Positions 36,671 through 44,902 of a DNA stretch of 64,000 bases are shown here, one piece after another (the first letter of the stretch is position 1; each line of letters begins with the position of its first letter). The stretch spans positions 1,975,149-2,039,148 of the forward strand of contig NZ_KB900614.1 of assembly GCF_000379065.1 (NCBI RefSeq), in the 5' to 3' direction. Under the pieces are notes generated by a model. That model had not been told where the DNA came from and did no database searches. It saw nothing but the letters and a program-made list of their open reading frames with translations. Source of the DNA: Salinispora mooreana (GTDB lineage Bacteria; Actinomycetota; Actinomycetes; Mycobacteriales; Micromonosporaceae). Position numbers and translations under genes: made by a program.

Positions 36671-37767
36671 GGTGGTCACTGACCCTGGTCGTGGCGGGTA
36701 TGTGCACGCTCACGGCCCTCACGTTCCTGGTGCTGTCGGCCACCGGTCTCGGCGACGGGAGCCCGTGGTGGCTTCCGGTCGGCGTGGGGGCGACGCTGAT
36801 CGCCACCGCGGTGGTGGTGGTGGATCGCGTGGCGGCCCGCACGGTGCACGCGGCCCGGGACCTGGCACAGGGAGCGCTGGCCCTCGGCGCGGGCGATCTC
36901 CACGTCCGGGTGGAGCCGAGCGGTCCACGAGAGTTGGTCGCGGCCGGACACGCGTTCAACCGGATGGCCGAGCATCTCGTCGCCACCCGCGCAGACGAAC
37001 GGGAACTGGTGGCCGACCTGTCCCACCGGCTACGCACGCCCTTGACCGCGCTTCGGCTGGACGCCGAGGCGCTGGACCCAGACGACACCAGCATCGGGAT
37101 CTTCAGCGAGGCGGAGCTGGATCGTCGGCGTGGAGTCCGGCGGATCCGACAGGCGATCGCCACGCTGGAGGACGAGGTCGATCAGTTGATCAAAACGACC
37201 CGAAAGGCGGCCACGCAGGAGACCGCGCCGGGTAGCTGCGACGTCAGCGAGGTGGTCCGGGAACGGATGCGGTTCTGGTCCGCGCTGGCCGGCGACCAGA
37301 ACCGGCCGTTCCGGGTCACCGGAGCGCAGCTGCGTATCCCGGCGCCGGTGCCGCGGGCGGAGCTGGCCGCCGCGCTGGACGCGGTGATCGGCAACGTGTT
37401 CCGTTACACATCCCAGGGAACGGCGTTCGAGGTAGCGGTCTCGCGGCGGGACGGATACGTCGCCATCCGGATCGACGATGCCGGGCCAGGTGTCGCAGAC
37501 CCGGACCGGGCGCTGCGCCGGGGTGCCAGCGACCGTGGCTCGACCGGGCTCGGCCTGGACATCGTGAAGCGGGTCGCGGTGCAGGCCAACGGCTCGGTCA
37601 GCATCGACCGCGCCGGACTGGGTGGGGCGAGCGTGGTGATGCTGCTGGCCGACCCGGAGGCGACACCCCGGCAGGTCAACCGGTTCGGCCTGGTGGGGCG
37701 GAGGAGCCGGGAGGCCCGCGACCACGCCGACAGCGGCCGACGCTGGAACCGGTACCGCCCGGGGTGA
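36667..37767 (+). CDS. Sensor histidine kinase (HisKA/HATPase), partner of the OmpR-type regulator
   Basis: About 366 aa. Two TM helices (TLVVAGMCTLTALTFLVLSA and WLPVGVGATLIATAVVVV) with a very short outer loop, a HAMP-like linker, H-box ELVADLSHRLRTPLTALRLD, N-box DAVIGNVFRYT, G1 RIDDAGPGVAD and G2 GSTGLGLDIVKRVA. The start is uncertain: no ATG, GTG or TTG occurs in frame between 36529 and the first TM segment; CTG 36667 would give a CTGA overlap with the regulator stop and an N-terminus (RWSLTLV) like relatives. An ATG at 36526 would instead add 47 residues read from inside the regulator gene. Confidence 0.85.
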   Translation: MRWSLTLVVAGMCTLTALTFLVLSATGLGDGSPWWLPVGVGATLIATAVVVVDRVAARTVHAARDLAQGALALGAGDLHVRVEPSGPRELVAAGHAFNRMAEHLVATRADERELVADLSHRLRTPLTALRLDAEALDPDDTSIGIFSEAELDRRRGVRRIRQAIATLEDEVDQLIKTTRKAATQETAPGSCDVSEVVRERMRFWSALAGDQNRPFRVTGAQLRIPAPVPRAELAAALDAVIGNVFRYTSQGTAFEVAVSRRDGYVAIRIDDAGPGVADPDRALRRGASDRGSTGLGLDIVKRVAVQANGSVSIDRAGLGGASVVMLLADPEATPRQVNRFGLVGRRSREARDHADSGRRWNRYRPG

Positions 37768-37916
37768 TCGCTGAGTTACCCGAGCTGTGCCCGGGCGTAA
37801 GTTCTCCTTAGATCCCGCTTAACACCGGCGCCACGCCAACGGGCGCCTGCCATGATCGGGGGGCGAACCCACCACTTCACCGGCCCGCCGCTCAGGCGGC
37901 CAAGACCGGTGGAGCC

Positions 37917-37962
37917 GTGCGCGCGGCGGGACCCGTTCCCCCCTCTTCCCCGCCGCGCGCAC
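37917..37962. terminator. Bidirectional terminator between the kinase and adenosine deaminase genes
   Basis: A 14-bp perfect stem, GTGCGCGCGGCGGG against CCCGCCGCGCGCAC, followed by CCCCCCTTT on the plus strand. It ends 8 bp from the add stop codon. Confidence 0.8.
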
Positions 37963-37969
37963 CCCCCTT

Positions 37970-38992
37970 TCAGGACGCGTTCGCCAGGTAGGCGTCGATC
38001 TCCTCAGCAATCCGCTGCTTGCTCGCCGGGTCGAGGAAGGACGCGGTCACCGCGTTGCGGGCCAGCGCGGCGATGCCCTGCGGGCCGAGGTCGAGCAGCC
38101 GGGCGGCCACCGCATACTCGTCGTTGAGGGTGGTGCCGAACATCGGCGGATCATCGGAGTTGATCGTGACCAACAGCCCGGCCTCGACCAACCGGGGCAG
38201 CGGGTGCTCCTCGATGCGAGCCACCGCGCGGGTGCGGACATTGGAGGTCGGGCACACCTCCAGGGCAAGCTGCCGCTCGGCCAGGAACTCGAGCAGCTCC
38301 GGGTCTTCGACCGCCGAGATGCCGTGCCCGAGTCGTTCGGCGCCCAGGTCGCGCAGCGCGGCCCAGACGGTCTGCGCCCCGGTGGTCTCCCCCGCGTGCG
38401 GCACGGACCGAAGGCCGGCTGCCCGGGCCTGATCGAAGTACGGCTTGAACTGGGGTCGGGGCACACCGACCTCCGGGCCGCCCAACCCGAAACTGATCAG
38501 ACCATCGGGGCGCTCGTCCAGGCTGACCCGCAGGGTCTCCTCGGCCGCCGGCAGGCCGGCTTCACCCGGGATGTCGAAGCACCAGCGCAGCTCGATACCG
38601 AAGTCGGCCGCTGCCCGTTTGCGGGCGTCCTCGATCGCCTCGCAGAACGCCGGCGCGGGAATGCCACGATGCACGTGCGAGTACGGGGTGATCGTCAGCT
38701 CCGCGTAGCGGACCTGCTGACGGGCCAACTCCCGGGCCACCTCGTGGGTGAGGAGCCAGACATCCTCCTGGTCCCGGATCAGGTCCACCACGCTCAGGTA
38801 GACCTCGACGAAGTGCGCGAAGTCACGGAAGGCGAAGTAGTCGGCGAGGGCCGCCGGGTCGGCCGGGACCGGGCTGCGCCCCTCGTGCCGGGCGGCCAAC
38901 TCGGCGACGATCTGGGGCGAGGCGGAGCCAACGTGGTGCACGTGCAACTCAACCTTGGGCAGGCCGGCGATGAAGGTGGACAGGTCGGTCAC
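37970..38992 (-). CDS. add: Adenosine deaminase
   Basis: A 340-aa amidohydrolase that converts adenosine to inosine. The metal-binding start is KVELHVHHVGSASP; the His of VPHAGETTGAQTVWAA and GAERLGHGI, and the metal Asp in VTINSDDPPMFGTTL are all present, with the catalytic Glu in HAGE. GTG 38992 has GAGGAGAACCT directly upstream and overlaps the stop of the methyltransferase gene as GTGA, so the two are co-translated. Note LHVHH where many family members have LHxHLxG; the Leu is replaced by His-Val. Confidence 0.92.
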   Translation of the reverse strand: MTDLSTFIAGLPKVELHVHHVGSASPQIVAELAARHEGRSPVPADPAALADYFAFRDFAHFVEVYLSVVDLIRDQEDVWLLTHEVARELARQQVRYAELTITPYSHVHRGIPAPAFCEAIEDARKRAAADFGIELRWCFDIPGEAGLPAAEETLRVSLDERPDGLISFGLGGPEVGVPRPQFKPYFDQARAAGLRSVPHAGETTGAQTVWAALRDLGAERLGHGISAVEDPELLEFLAERQLALEVCPTSNVRTRAVARIEEHPLPRLVEAGLLVTINSDDPPMFGTTLNDEYAVAARLLDLGPQGIAALARNAVTASFLDPASKQRIAEEIDAYLANAS

Positions 38993-39783
38993 AGGTTCTC
39001 CTCTACGCGGGCGGCGGTACGGGCAACGAAGAAGACGCGGCGGAACGGAAAGCACACCTGGCCCTGCTGCACCGGGTACGCCTCGGCGAGCCGCACGCCC
39101 AGTTCCCTCCGAAAGGCGGCCCAGTCGGTGGGGTCGAGCGCGGCGCGCACCGGACGCAGCGCGGTCCCCTCCATCCAGCTCAGCACCGGATGGTCGGCGT
39201 CGGCCGGGGCCGGGAGCAGGTGCACGTAGCTAGTCTCCCAAGCGTCCACCGCGCAACCCTCGGCGGCCAGCAGCCGGGCGTAGCCGACCGCGTCGTCCAC
39301 GGGCGCAGCGCGCAGCAGCGGGCCGAGCGTCGTACGCCAGGCCGGGCGGTTGGCCACAGTCCGCAGTGCCTGGTGCGACGGCGCGTCGAAGTTGCCCGGC
39401 ACCTGCACCGCGAGGACGGCGCCGGCCGGCAGCTCCCGAGCCCAGCGAGTGAGCAGGTCCCGGTGCTCGGGTACCCACTGGAGCAGTGCGTTGCTGATGA
39501 CCACGTCCTGATCCCGGCCGGGGCGCCAGTGTCGGACGTCGGCGACGGCGAACTCCACCGGGCTGTCCAGCTTGGCGGCCCGGCCAATCATCTCCGGTGC
39601 GGCGTCGACGCCGGCGACCCGGCTGTCGGGCCACCGTTCGGCGAGAGTCGTGGTCAGTGTGCCGGGCCCGCAGCCGAGGTCGACCACCGCCCGGGGTCGG
39701 GCGGTGGGCACCCGGGCGAGCAGGTCGTGAAACGGTCGGGCCCGTTCGTCGCTGTAGCGCAGGTATGTTGTCGGATCCCACAC
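38989..39783 (-). CDS. tam: Trans-aconitate 2-methyltransferase-like SAM methyltransferase
   Basis: A 264-aa Rossmann-fold methyltransferase. It begins MWDPTTYLRYSDERARPFHD, has the SAM motif I VVDLGCGPGTLT, the acidic residue in VAGVDAAPEMI, and ISNALLQWVPEH, the standard Tam pattern. Tam methylates trans-aconitate, a by-product of aconitase that inhibits the TCA cycle. The GTG start has a GGAGAAG Shine-Dalgarno. It is the first gene of a two-gene unit with add. Confidence 0.9.
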   Translation of the reverse strand: MWDPTTYLRYSDERARPFHDLLARVPTARPRAVVDLGCGPGTLTTTLAERWPDSRVAGVDAAPEMIGRAAKLDSPVEFAVADVRHWRPGRDQDVVISNALLQWVPEHRDLLTRWARELPAGAVLAVQVPGNFDAPSHQALRTVANRPAWRTTLGPLLRAAPVDDAVGYARLLAAEGCAVDAWETSYVHLLPAPADADHPVLSWMEGTALRPVRAALDPTDWAAFRRELGVRLAEAYPVQQGQVCFPFRRVFFVARTAARVEENL

Positions 39784-39853
39784 AACTTCTCCAAACCGTA
39801 CGTACGTCTTGTTAAATTACGGCCCACCATAGTCCGGACCCAACCCGAATCAC

Positions 39854-39859
39854 TAGGCT
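39854..39859 (+). promoter_or_regulatory. -10 box of a leaderless promoter (aldo-keto reductase)
   Basis: TAGGCT, 6 nt before ATG 39866; no SD between. Confidence 0.55.
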
Positions 39860-39865
39860 CACCGC

Positions 39866-40849
39866 ATGGAGCAGCGCACCTTTCCCCGACTGGACCGCGC
39901 CGTCGGCGTGGTCGGCCTCGGCACCTGGCAGCTCGGAGCCGACTGGGGCACCGTCAGCGAGGAGGCGGCCCTGCGCGTCCTCGCCGCCGCCGTCGACTCC
40001 GGGGTCTCCTTCCTCGACACCGCCGATGTCTACGGCGACGGGCGCAGCGAGACGCTGATCGGCCGGTTCCTGCGCACCAGGCCCGACGCCGGCCTCACCG
40101 TCGCGACGAAGATGGGCCGGCGGGTGGAGCAGCGGCCCGAGGCGTACACCCTCGCCCACTTCCGCGAGTGGACCGACCGGTCCCGGAGGAACCTCGGGGT
40201 CGACACCCTCGACCTGGTGCAGCTGCACTGCCCACCGACCCCGGTCTTCGCCGACGACGCGGTCTTCGACGCTCTCGACACGCTGGTCGCCGAGGAACGG
40301 ATCGCCGGATACGGCGTGAGTGTGGAGACCTGTGCGGAGGCGCTCACCGCAATCGCTCGGCCCGGAGTGGCCAGCGTCCAGATCATTCTCAACGCGCTAC
40401 GCCACAAACCCCTGGAGCGGGTCCTACCGGCTGCTGCCGAGGCCGGCGTCGGCATCATCGCCCGGGTACCGCTGGCCAGTGGGTTGCTCTCCGGCAGGTA
40501 CGACGAACACACCACCTTCGCCCCGGACGACCACCGCACCTACAACCGGCAGGGCCAGGCGTTCGACGTCGGGGAGACCTTCGCCGGCGTCGACCTCACC
40601 CTCGGCCTGGCCGCTGTCCGCCGGCTCGCGCCGCTGGTGGGCACGGAGCGGACGATGGCGCAGTTCGCGCTGCGCTGGGTGATCGACCAACCTGGGGTGA
40701 CGGTGGTGATCCCCGGTGCCCGCGATGTGACCCAGGCCCAGCGAAACGCCGAGAGCGCCGGCCAGCAGGCCCTCTCCGACCAGGAACGCGCGGTCGTCGC
40801 CGACGTGTACGACGACCTGGTCCGGCCGCAGGTGCACGACCGGTGGTGA
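39866..40849 (+). CDS. Aldo-keto reductase
   Basis: A 327-aa NADPH-dependent (beta/alpha)8 barrel. The catalytic tetrad is visible: Asp in FLDTADVYGDG (with Tyr), Lys in VATKMGRR and His in DLVQLHCPPTP. The cofactor end shows VIPGARDVTQAQRNAESAG. It is of the AKR11/12-like bacterial group; the physiological substrate is unknown. It is followed by a small membrane protein in a GTGA overlap. Confidence 0.92.
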   Translation: MEQRTFPRLDRAVGVVGLGTWQLGADWGTVSEEAALRVLAAAVDSGVSFLDTADVYGDGRSETLIGRFLRTRPDAGLTVATKMGRRVEQRPEAYTLAHFREWTDRSRRNLGVDTLDLVQLHCPPTPVFADDAVFDALDTLVAEERIAGYGVSVETCAEALTAIARPGVASVQIILNALRHKPLERVLPAAAEAGVGIIARVPLASGLLSGRYDEHTTFAPDDHRTYNRQGQAFDVGETFAGVDLTLGLAAVRRLAPLVGTERTMAQFALRWVIDQPGVTVVIPGARDVTQAQRNAESAGQQALSDQERAVVADVYDDLVRPQVHDRW

Positions 40850-41082
40850 ACGGGACGGGCGCCCCCGACGGGCGAGAACGCGAATTCGCGCTGCGGGGCT
40901 GGCTGGCGCTGGCACTCGGGCTGCTAGCCGTGGTGCTTGGTGCCCTCTGGACCGTGCAGGGGCTGGGATACATCGAGGGCAGCGTGATGACCGACGTCCG
41001 GATCTGGGCCGTCGCCGGTCCGCCGCTCGCGCTCCTCGGGTTGGCCTCGCTCTGGCTCGGCCTCCGCGCCCGCCGCGGCTGA
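40846..41082 (+). CDS. Small membrane protein, two TM helices
   Basis: A 78-aa protein starting GTG in the GTGA overlap with the aldo-keto reductase stop. Two hydrophobic helices (LALALGLLAVVLGALWTV and GPPLALLGLASLWLGL) flank a short loop GLGYIEGSVMTDVRIWA. I recall similar small proteins in actinomycetes but no function. A strong terminator follows 32 bp later, supporting this as the operon end. Confidence 0.7.
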   Translation: MNGTGAPDGREREFALRGWLALALGLLAVVLGALWTVQGLGYIEGSVMTDVRIWAVAGPPLALLGLASLWLGLRARRG

Positions 41083-41114
41083 GCCCCACGCGAACCGAAC
41101 CCGGAAACGACGAG

Positions 41115-41143
41115 GCCCCGCATCCCGAAACGGGATGCGGGGC
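41115..41143. terminator. Bidirectional terminator before cspA
   Basis: A perfect 13-bp stem, GCCCCGCATCCCG against CGGGATGCGGGGC, with loop AAA, between the small membrane protein gene and the convergent cold-shock gene. Confidence 0.88.
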
Positions 41144-41203
41144 TCGTGTCGATCCGGGCGAGCCGGATCAGCCACTGACCGGCGGTGCGCCGGTCGGCGT
41201 AGC

Positions 41204-41407
41204 TCAGAGGGGGCGGACCTGCTCGGCCTGCGGACCCTTCTGACCCTGGGCGATCTCGAACTCCACCCGCTGGTTCTCCTCCAGCGTGCGGTAGCCGCTG
41301 GTCTGGATGGCCGAGAAGTGGACGAACACGTCAGCACCCCCGCCATCGACGGTGATGAAGCCGAAGCCCTTGTCAGCGTTGAACCACTTCACGGTTCCCT
41401 GCGCCAT
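41204..41407 (-). CDS. cspA: Cold-shock domain protein (CspA family)
   Basis: A 67-aa single cold-shock domain, an RNA chaperone. RNP1 is KGFGFITV and RNP2 VFVHFSAI; the start [13 protein letters not shown] and end [11 protein letters not shown] are family-typical. The Shine-Dalgarno AGAAGGAGATACAC before the ATG is exceptionally strong. A leader region of nearly 300 bp precedes it. Confidence 0.97.
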   Translation of the reverse strand: MAQGTVKWFNADKGFGFITVDGGGADVFVHFSAIQTSGYRTLEENQRVEFEIAQGQKGPQAEQVRPL

Positions 41408-41702
41408 GTGTATCTCCTTCTAAAACTGGCGGCCGAGCACGCCGTGCGGCCGGTTGGCCGTTTTCGAGCAGCGGCGCCTGAGGCGGCCCCCGATGAAGGA
41501 GACTTCTCTCAACCCACGCCATCTCTTCAACAGCGTGGAACAGCAAACCACGTACGCAAAAACTCTGCACAGCCTACCGGACGAAATTCTCTGACATGTG
41601 ACCTGTCGGATGCCAAAGATCGGCCCGGCCGGCCCCCCGCAAACCGACGGAAAGGCCCCACGTCGTCAAATTTCGGCGGGTGCCACCTCAACCATGCCGA
41701 GA
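41408..41702 (-). promoter_or_regulatory. Leader and promoter region of the cold-shock gene
   Basis: No gene is visible in these 295 bp. On the minus strand TAGGCT (about 170 nt upstream of the ATG) is a candidate -10, implying a long 5' UTR. The segment nearest the gene contains CGGCCAACCGGCCG-type dyads that could fold. Long structured leaders act as thermosensors in other csp genes; that role here is inference. Confidence 0.4.
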
Positions 41703-41972
41703 TCACTTCGGCCAGTTGCCGGTCATCCGGCGCATCCCCACCGCCCCACCCCGGTCCACCGCCGCCCGGACAACCGCGAAGATCGCCCCCTGCAACGCCG
41801 CCGCGGCCAGGATCTCGCCCCAACCGCGTTCCTCGTCGGTGGCGCTCGGCGCCGCGCCAGCACCCGCCACCTTCCACACCTGTTCGAAGATGGCCCCCGC
41901 AGCGGCACCGGCGGCGAAACCCAACAGAATGCCAACCGGCTTGTACGCGGCCTTTCCCAACTCTCTACTCAC
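41703..41972 (-). CDS. DUF4235 family membrane protein
   Basis: An 89-aa protein with two hydrophobic helices (KPVGILLGFAAGAAAGAIF and ILAAAALQGAIFAVV) and the tail MRRMTGNWPK typical of DUF4235. It is the third gene of a small envelope operon, overlapping the DUF3618 gene by four bases. Function unknown. Confidence 0.85.
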   Translation of the reverse strand: MSRELGKAAYKPVGILLGFAAGAAAGAIFEQVWKVAGAGAAPSATDEERGWGEILAAAALQGAIFAVVRAAVDRGGAVGMRRMTGNWPK

Positions 41973-42283
41973 CGACGCCTCCCCCGGACGATCATCAGTA
42001 CGACGGCGGCGGCCACCGCGCCCGCAGCCAGCGCGGTGAACGGCACCGGACTGCCGTGGACCCGTTCACCGCGCGGCCGGGCCCGCCCGCGCACCCGGGC
42101 CGCCGCCGCGGTCGCCTGCTCCCGCATCCGCTCCTTCGCCTGCTCGGCCGAGGAACGCAGCCGCTTCTTCACATCGGCCTTGGCGGCCAGCGCCTCCATG
42201 GTCTCGCTGAGTTCGACCCGGGTCCGCCGGATCTCCTCGCGGAGGGCCTCGGTGTCCCCGCTGGCCCGCCCGTTACCCGTCAT
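41969..42283 (-). CDS. DUF3618 family protein, single C-terminal TM
   Basis: A 104-aa protein. The N-terminal half carries the DUF3618 pattern (EIRRTRVELSETMEALAAK, then ADVKKRL), followed by a charged helix and one TM segment (FTALAAGAVAAAVVLMIV). Four-base overlaps join it to the holin-X-like gene upstream and the DUF4235 gene downstream. This trio is common in actinobacteria and of unknown function. Confidence 0.85.
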   Translation of the reverse strand: MTGNGRASGDTEALREEIRRTRVELSETMEALAAKADVKKRLRSSAEQAKERMREQATAAAARVRGRARPRGERVHGSPVPFTALAAGAVAAAVVLMIVRGRRR

Positions 42284-42735
42284 GCCTGCCTCCCGTCCTG
42301 CGCCGCGGCCTTCCCATCCTTCACCGCCGCGGTGACGGTGTCGACATCCGCCCGGACGCTGCGCACCGTGCTCACCGGCACCGGCGGGACCGCCCGGGTG
42401 ACCTGCTTCTTGCCGGCCAGGGCGAGGGCCCCGGCGGCGACGAAGAGCACCACCGCGACGATCAGGGCGGCCACCCAGGCGGGCAGGACCAGGGCGAGCA
42501 ACAGGATCACGGTCGCCGCGAGCGCACCGAGCCCGTACAGCGCCAGCACCCCGGCGCCGCCGAAGAGGCCGATGCCGATCCCGGCGTGCTTCCCCTTCTG
42601 AGTCAGCTCCGCGCGGGCCAGCGCCAACTCGTCGCGGACCAGCCGGGAGACCTGCTCGGTGGCCCGCTGCACCAGTTCGGCGGTGGACGGCTCGTTCCCA
42701 GCCTGGGGTGGGCGGGCGTTCGCCACGTCAGCCAT
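42280..42735 (-). CDS. Phage holin superfamily III-like (actinobacterial holin-X) membrane protein
   Basis: A 151-aa protein with the family motif VSRLVRDELALARAELTQKG followed by two TM helices (IGIGLFGGAGVLALYGLGAL and VLPAWVAALIVAVVLF) and a polar C-terminal tail. Despite the name these are chromosomal envelope proteins, not phage lysis proteins, and lie in operons with DUF3618/DUF4235. First gene of the three-gene unit. Confidence 0.85.
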   Translation of the reverse strand: MADVANARPPQAGNEPSTAELVQRATEQVSRLVRDELALARAELTQKGKHAGIGIGLFGGAGVLALYGLGALAATVILLLALVLPAWVAALIVAVVLFVAAGALALAGKKQVTRAVPPVPVSTVRSVRADVDTVTAAVKDGKAAAQDGRQA

Positions 42736-43049
42736 GCTTTCCTTCTCTCCTCGTCACCGCGCTGCATGCCCCCGGGGAGCCGTCCGTCGATCCGTCGCCC
42801 GCCCTCGTCAACGCGCGGCGCAGGCCAGGGGTCGCGCAGCAGGTCCCCACACCACGCCGTTCCAAACGTTGCCGCACTCGGCCCAACGTCCCCCGCCCGA
42901 CCACATCACGCTAACTCCCCCGGTCAAACGGCGCAGCCGACGATCGCGGCGGATGCCCGTCGCAAGCCCCGTCACTCCGGACCGTTCCGCCAGCGGAACG
43001 AAGGCGGTCAACGGCGGGGCGAGGCCGGTCAACAGCAGGACGGAGGCGG
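42736..43049. other. Non-coding gap with a hairpin after mscS
   Basis: This 314-bp gap has no convincing gene. CGTTCCGC-CA-GCGGAACG (42983-43000) is a perfect 8-bp hairpin about 50 bp past the mscS stop and may terminate it. The adjoining bases repeat a GGCGGTCARCGGCGGG-like unit up to the 3' end of mscS. The promoter of the holin-X operon should lie near 42740-42850, but no clear -10 was found. Confidence 0.45.
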
Positions 43050-44249
43050 TCAGCGGCGGGAGTCGGCCGGCTCGTCGGGGCCGACGAAGGCCTCGCTGCG
43101 GGCGGTGCCATCCTCGCTGCCGCCGAAGATCCGCGCATCGTCAGACCCGGCACCGTCGGCGAGCAGGCCCGCCTGGGGCGGGCGGCGGGGCACGGACCAC
43201 TGCCACGGCTGGCCGCCCCCGGAGTCACCAACCTCGGCCCGCATTCGGGGCATGGCGGTCGGCCGCTGCTTCCACACCCAGGCAACCAGGTGCTCACGGA
43301 CCAGGCAGCGCAGGTCCCAGAGGTCGCCGGCGTTCGCCGCGCTGACCAACGCGCGCACTTTGATCATGCCGCCGGTCGCGTCAATCACCTGCAACACGCA
43401 GACTCTGCCGTCCCACAGCTCGCTGCTCTCCGCCAGGCGACGTAGCTCCTCTCGCATCACCTGCACCGAGATCGACCAGTCGACATCGAACTCGGCGGTG
43501 CCGAGCACCGCGGCCTCACTCCGGGTCCAGTTCTGGAACGGCTTGCTGGTGAAGTACGACGTGGGCAGGATCAACCGGCGGTCGTCCCAGATGCGCAACA
43601 CCACATAGCTGAGGGTCAGCTCCTCGATCCGACCCCACTCCCCGTCCACGACCACCACGTCGCCGAGGCGTACGGCGTCACTGAAGGCGAGCTGGAGGCC
43701 GGCGAAGACGTTGCCCAGCAGACTCTGCGCAGCCAACGCCGCCACCACACCGACCACACCAGCGCTGGTCAGCACTCCGGCACCGATCCCGCGGACCTCG
43801 GGGAACGTCATCAGCATCACGCCGAGCGCCAGGATGACAACCACCGCGATGGTCAACCGGCGCAGGAGCACCACCTGGGTGCGAATCCGGCGGTGCCGGT
43901 TGTCCGCCACCTCGACCTGGAACCGGGCGAGCGCGGTGTCCTCGACCACCACCAGCAACGCGGCGACCAGCCAGGCGGTGGCGGCGATCACCCCGAGCAC
44001 CAGGATGTGCAGCAGGGCCTGACGCCAGCTGGTGCCGGTCGCGTAGCCGGTGGTGAACCGCACGGCGAACTGCACGGCGAGGATGGTCGCCGCCACCTGG
44101 AACGCGCGGTGCGCGTGCTGGGCCAGCCCGGTCAACAGCAGTGAACGCTGGCCGAGCCGCCGGGTTATCCGGTGCGTGACGCCGACCACTAACAGGGCGC
44201 TCGCCGCGGCGGCAAGCGCGGCGATGATCGTCCCAAGGTAGCTCTGCAC
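43050..44249 (-). CDS. Mechanosensitive ion channel, MscS family
   Basis: A 399-aa membrane protein: four or so N-terminal TM helices, then the pore-lining helix GVVGVVAALAAQSLLGNVFA (Gly/Ala-rich, about residue 170) and the beta domain DAVRLGDVVVVDGEWGRIEE with ILPTSYF and FQNWTR. The C-terminal 60 residues are polar and low in complexity (GDSGGGQPWQW onward), likely disordered. Expected to release solutes on osmotic downshock. ATG 44249. Confidence 0.92.
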   Translation of the reverse strand: MQSYLGTIIAALAAAASALLVVGVTHRITRRLGQRSLLLTGLAQHAHRAFQVAATILAVQFAVRFTTGYATGTSWRQALLHILVLGVIAATAWLVAALLVVVEDTALARFQVEVADNRHRRIRTQVVLLRRLTIAVVVILALGVMLMTFPEVRGIGAGVLTSAGVVGVVAALAAQSLLGNVFAGLQLAFSDAVRLGDVVVVDGEWGRIEELTLSYVVLRIWDDRRLILPTSYFTSKPFQNWTRSEAAVLGTAEFDVDWSISVQVMREELRRLAESSELWDGRVCVLQVIDATGGMIKVRALVSAANAGDLWDLRCLVREHLVAWVWKQRPTAMPRMRAEVGDSGGGQPWQWSVPRRPPQAGLLADGAGSDDARIFGGSEDGTARSEAFVGPDEPADSRR

Positions 44250-44471
44250 GGTCTCTCCTCCTCACCAGCCGGGCGTCAGGACGCCCGGCGAAGGCCCAAT
44301 GGTGCCGGCGATCGGCCAGGCCGACCAGTTCAGACCTTCTGGTCACGGCAGCGGAGGAGGTAGAAGGCACCGAGGGGGATGCCGGGACGACGACGCCGAT
44401 AGCACCTGCCCGGAGCTACCGTACGTCACATCCTCGGCAGTGGCCCCGACGACGCCGCGGCTCAAACCCCC

Positions 44472-44831
44472 TCAGCCCTGCGCCACCCGAATGGTGACCT
44501 GATCGGCGGTGACGTTCTCCAGCGTGACCGAGAGCCCGCCGACCTCGGCGGCCGGCTGCCCGGTGGTGAGGGTGAGCTGCTCGCCGGCGACCTCGACGGT
44601 CACCTGGTCGTCCTGGGCGCCGATCAACGTGGCCTGGACGCCGAGGATGCTGGCCTCGGCGTTGGTCTCGCGGTCGAAGGTGACCGTGCAGCCGTCCAGC
44701 CCACAGTCGGTGGAGACCCCCTCGGCGGAGCCGCAGCCGGCCAGCACGGCGGCACCGAGCGCCAGACCGACGAGGAGGCCGGCGGCCCGACGGGGGGTTT
44801 TCGGGGGGAGGGGAACGCGTCGGTTCGTCAC
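44472..44831 (-). CDS. Small lipoprotein of unknown function
   Basis: A 119-aa protein. Signal peptide with Arg-rich n-region (RRVPLPPKTPRRAAG), hydrophobic core and lipobox VLAGC; the mature part begins GSAEGVSTDCGLDGCTVTF with two further Cys, probably a disulfide, and continues as a beta-rich domain (VTVEVAGEQLTLTTG). GTG 44831 is preceded by TACCCT ending 6 nt upstream: leaderless. It diverges from the class V aminotransferase gene. Confidence 0.82.
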   Translation of the reverse strand: MTNRRVPLPPKTPRRAAGLLVGLALGAAVLAGCGSAEGVSTDCGLDGCTVTFDRETNAEASILGVQATLIGAQDDQVTVEVAGEQLTLTTGQPAAEVGGLSVTLENVTADQVTIRVAQG

Positions 44832-44837
44832 GGCCCA

Positions 44838-44843
44838 AGGGTA
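44838..44843 (-). promoter_or_regulatory. -10 box of a leaderless promoter (lipoprotein gene)
   Basis: TACCCT on the minus strand, 6 nt before GTG 44831; no SD. Confidence 0.5.
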
Positions 44844-44890
44844 CGAGACGACCGCCGCACCGACTCTCCGCCGACTTCGGCAGCGCGGGT

Positions 44891-44896
44891 TAGGGT
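44891..44896 (+). promoter_or_regulatory. -10 box of a leaderless promoter (cysteine-desulfurase-like gene)
   Basis: TAGGGT, 6 nt before ATG 44903; forms a divergent pair with the box at 44838-44843. Confidence 0.55.
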
Positions 44897-44902
44897 CCGC
44901 TC

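Noticed and set aside
42280..42735. Prophage lysis gene because of the holin-like family name
   Set aside because: No other phage genes surround it, and the DUF3618/DUF4235 operon is a standard chromosomal arrangement.
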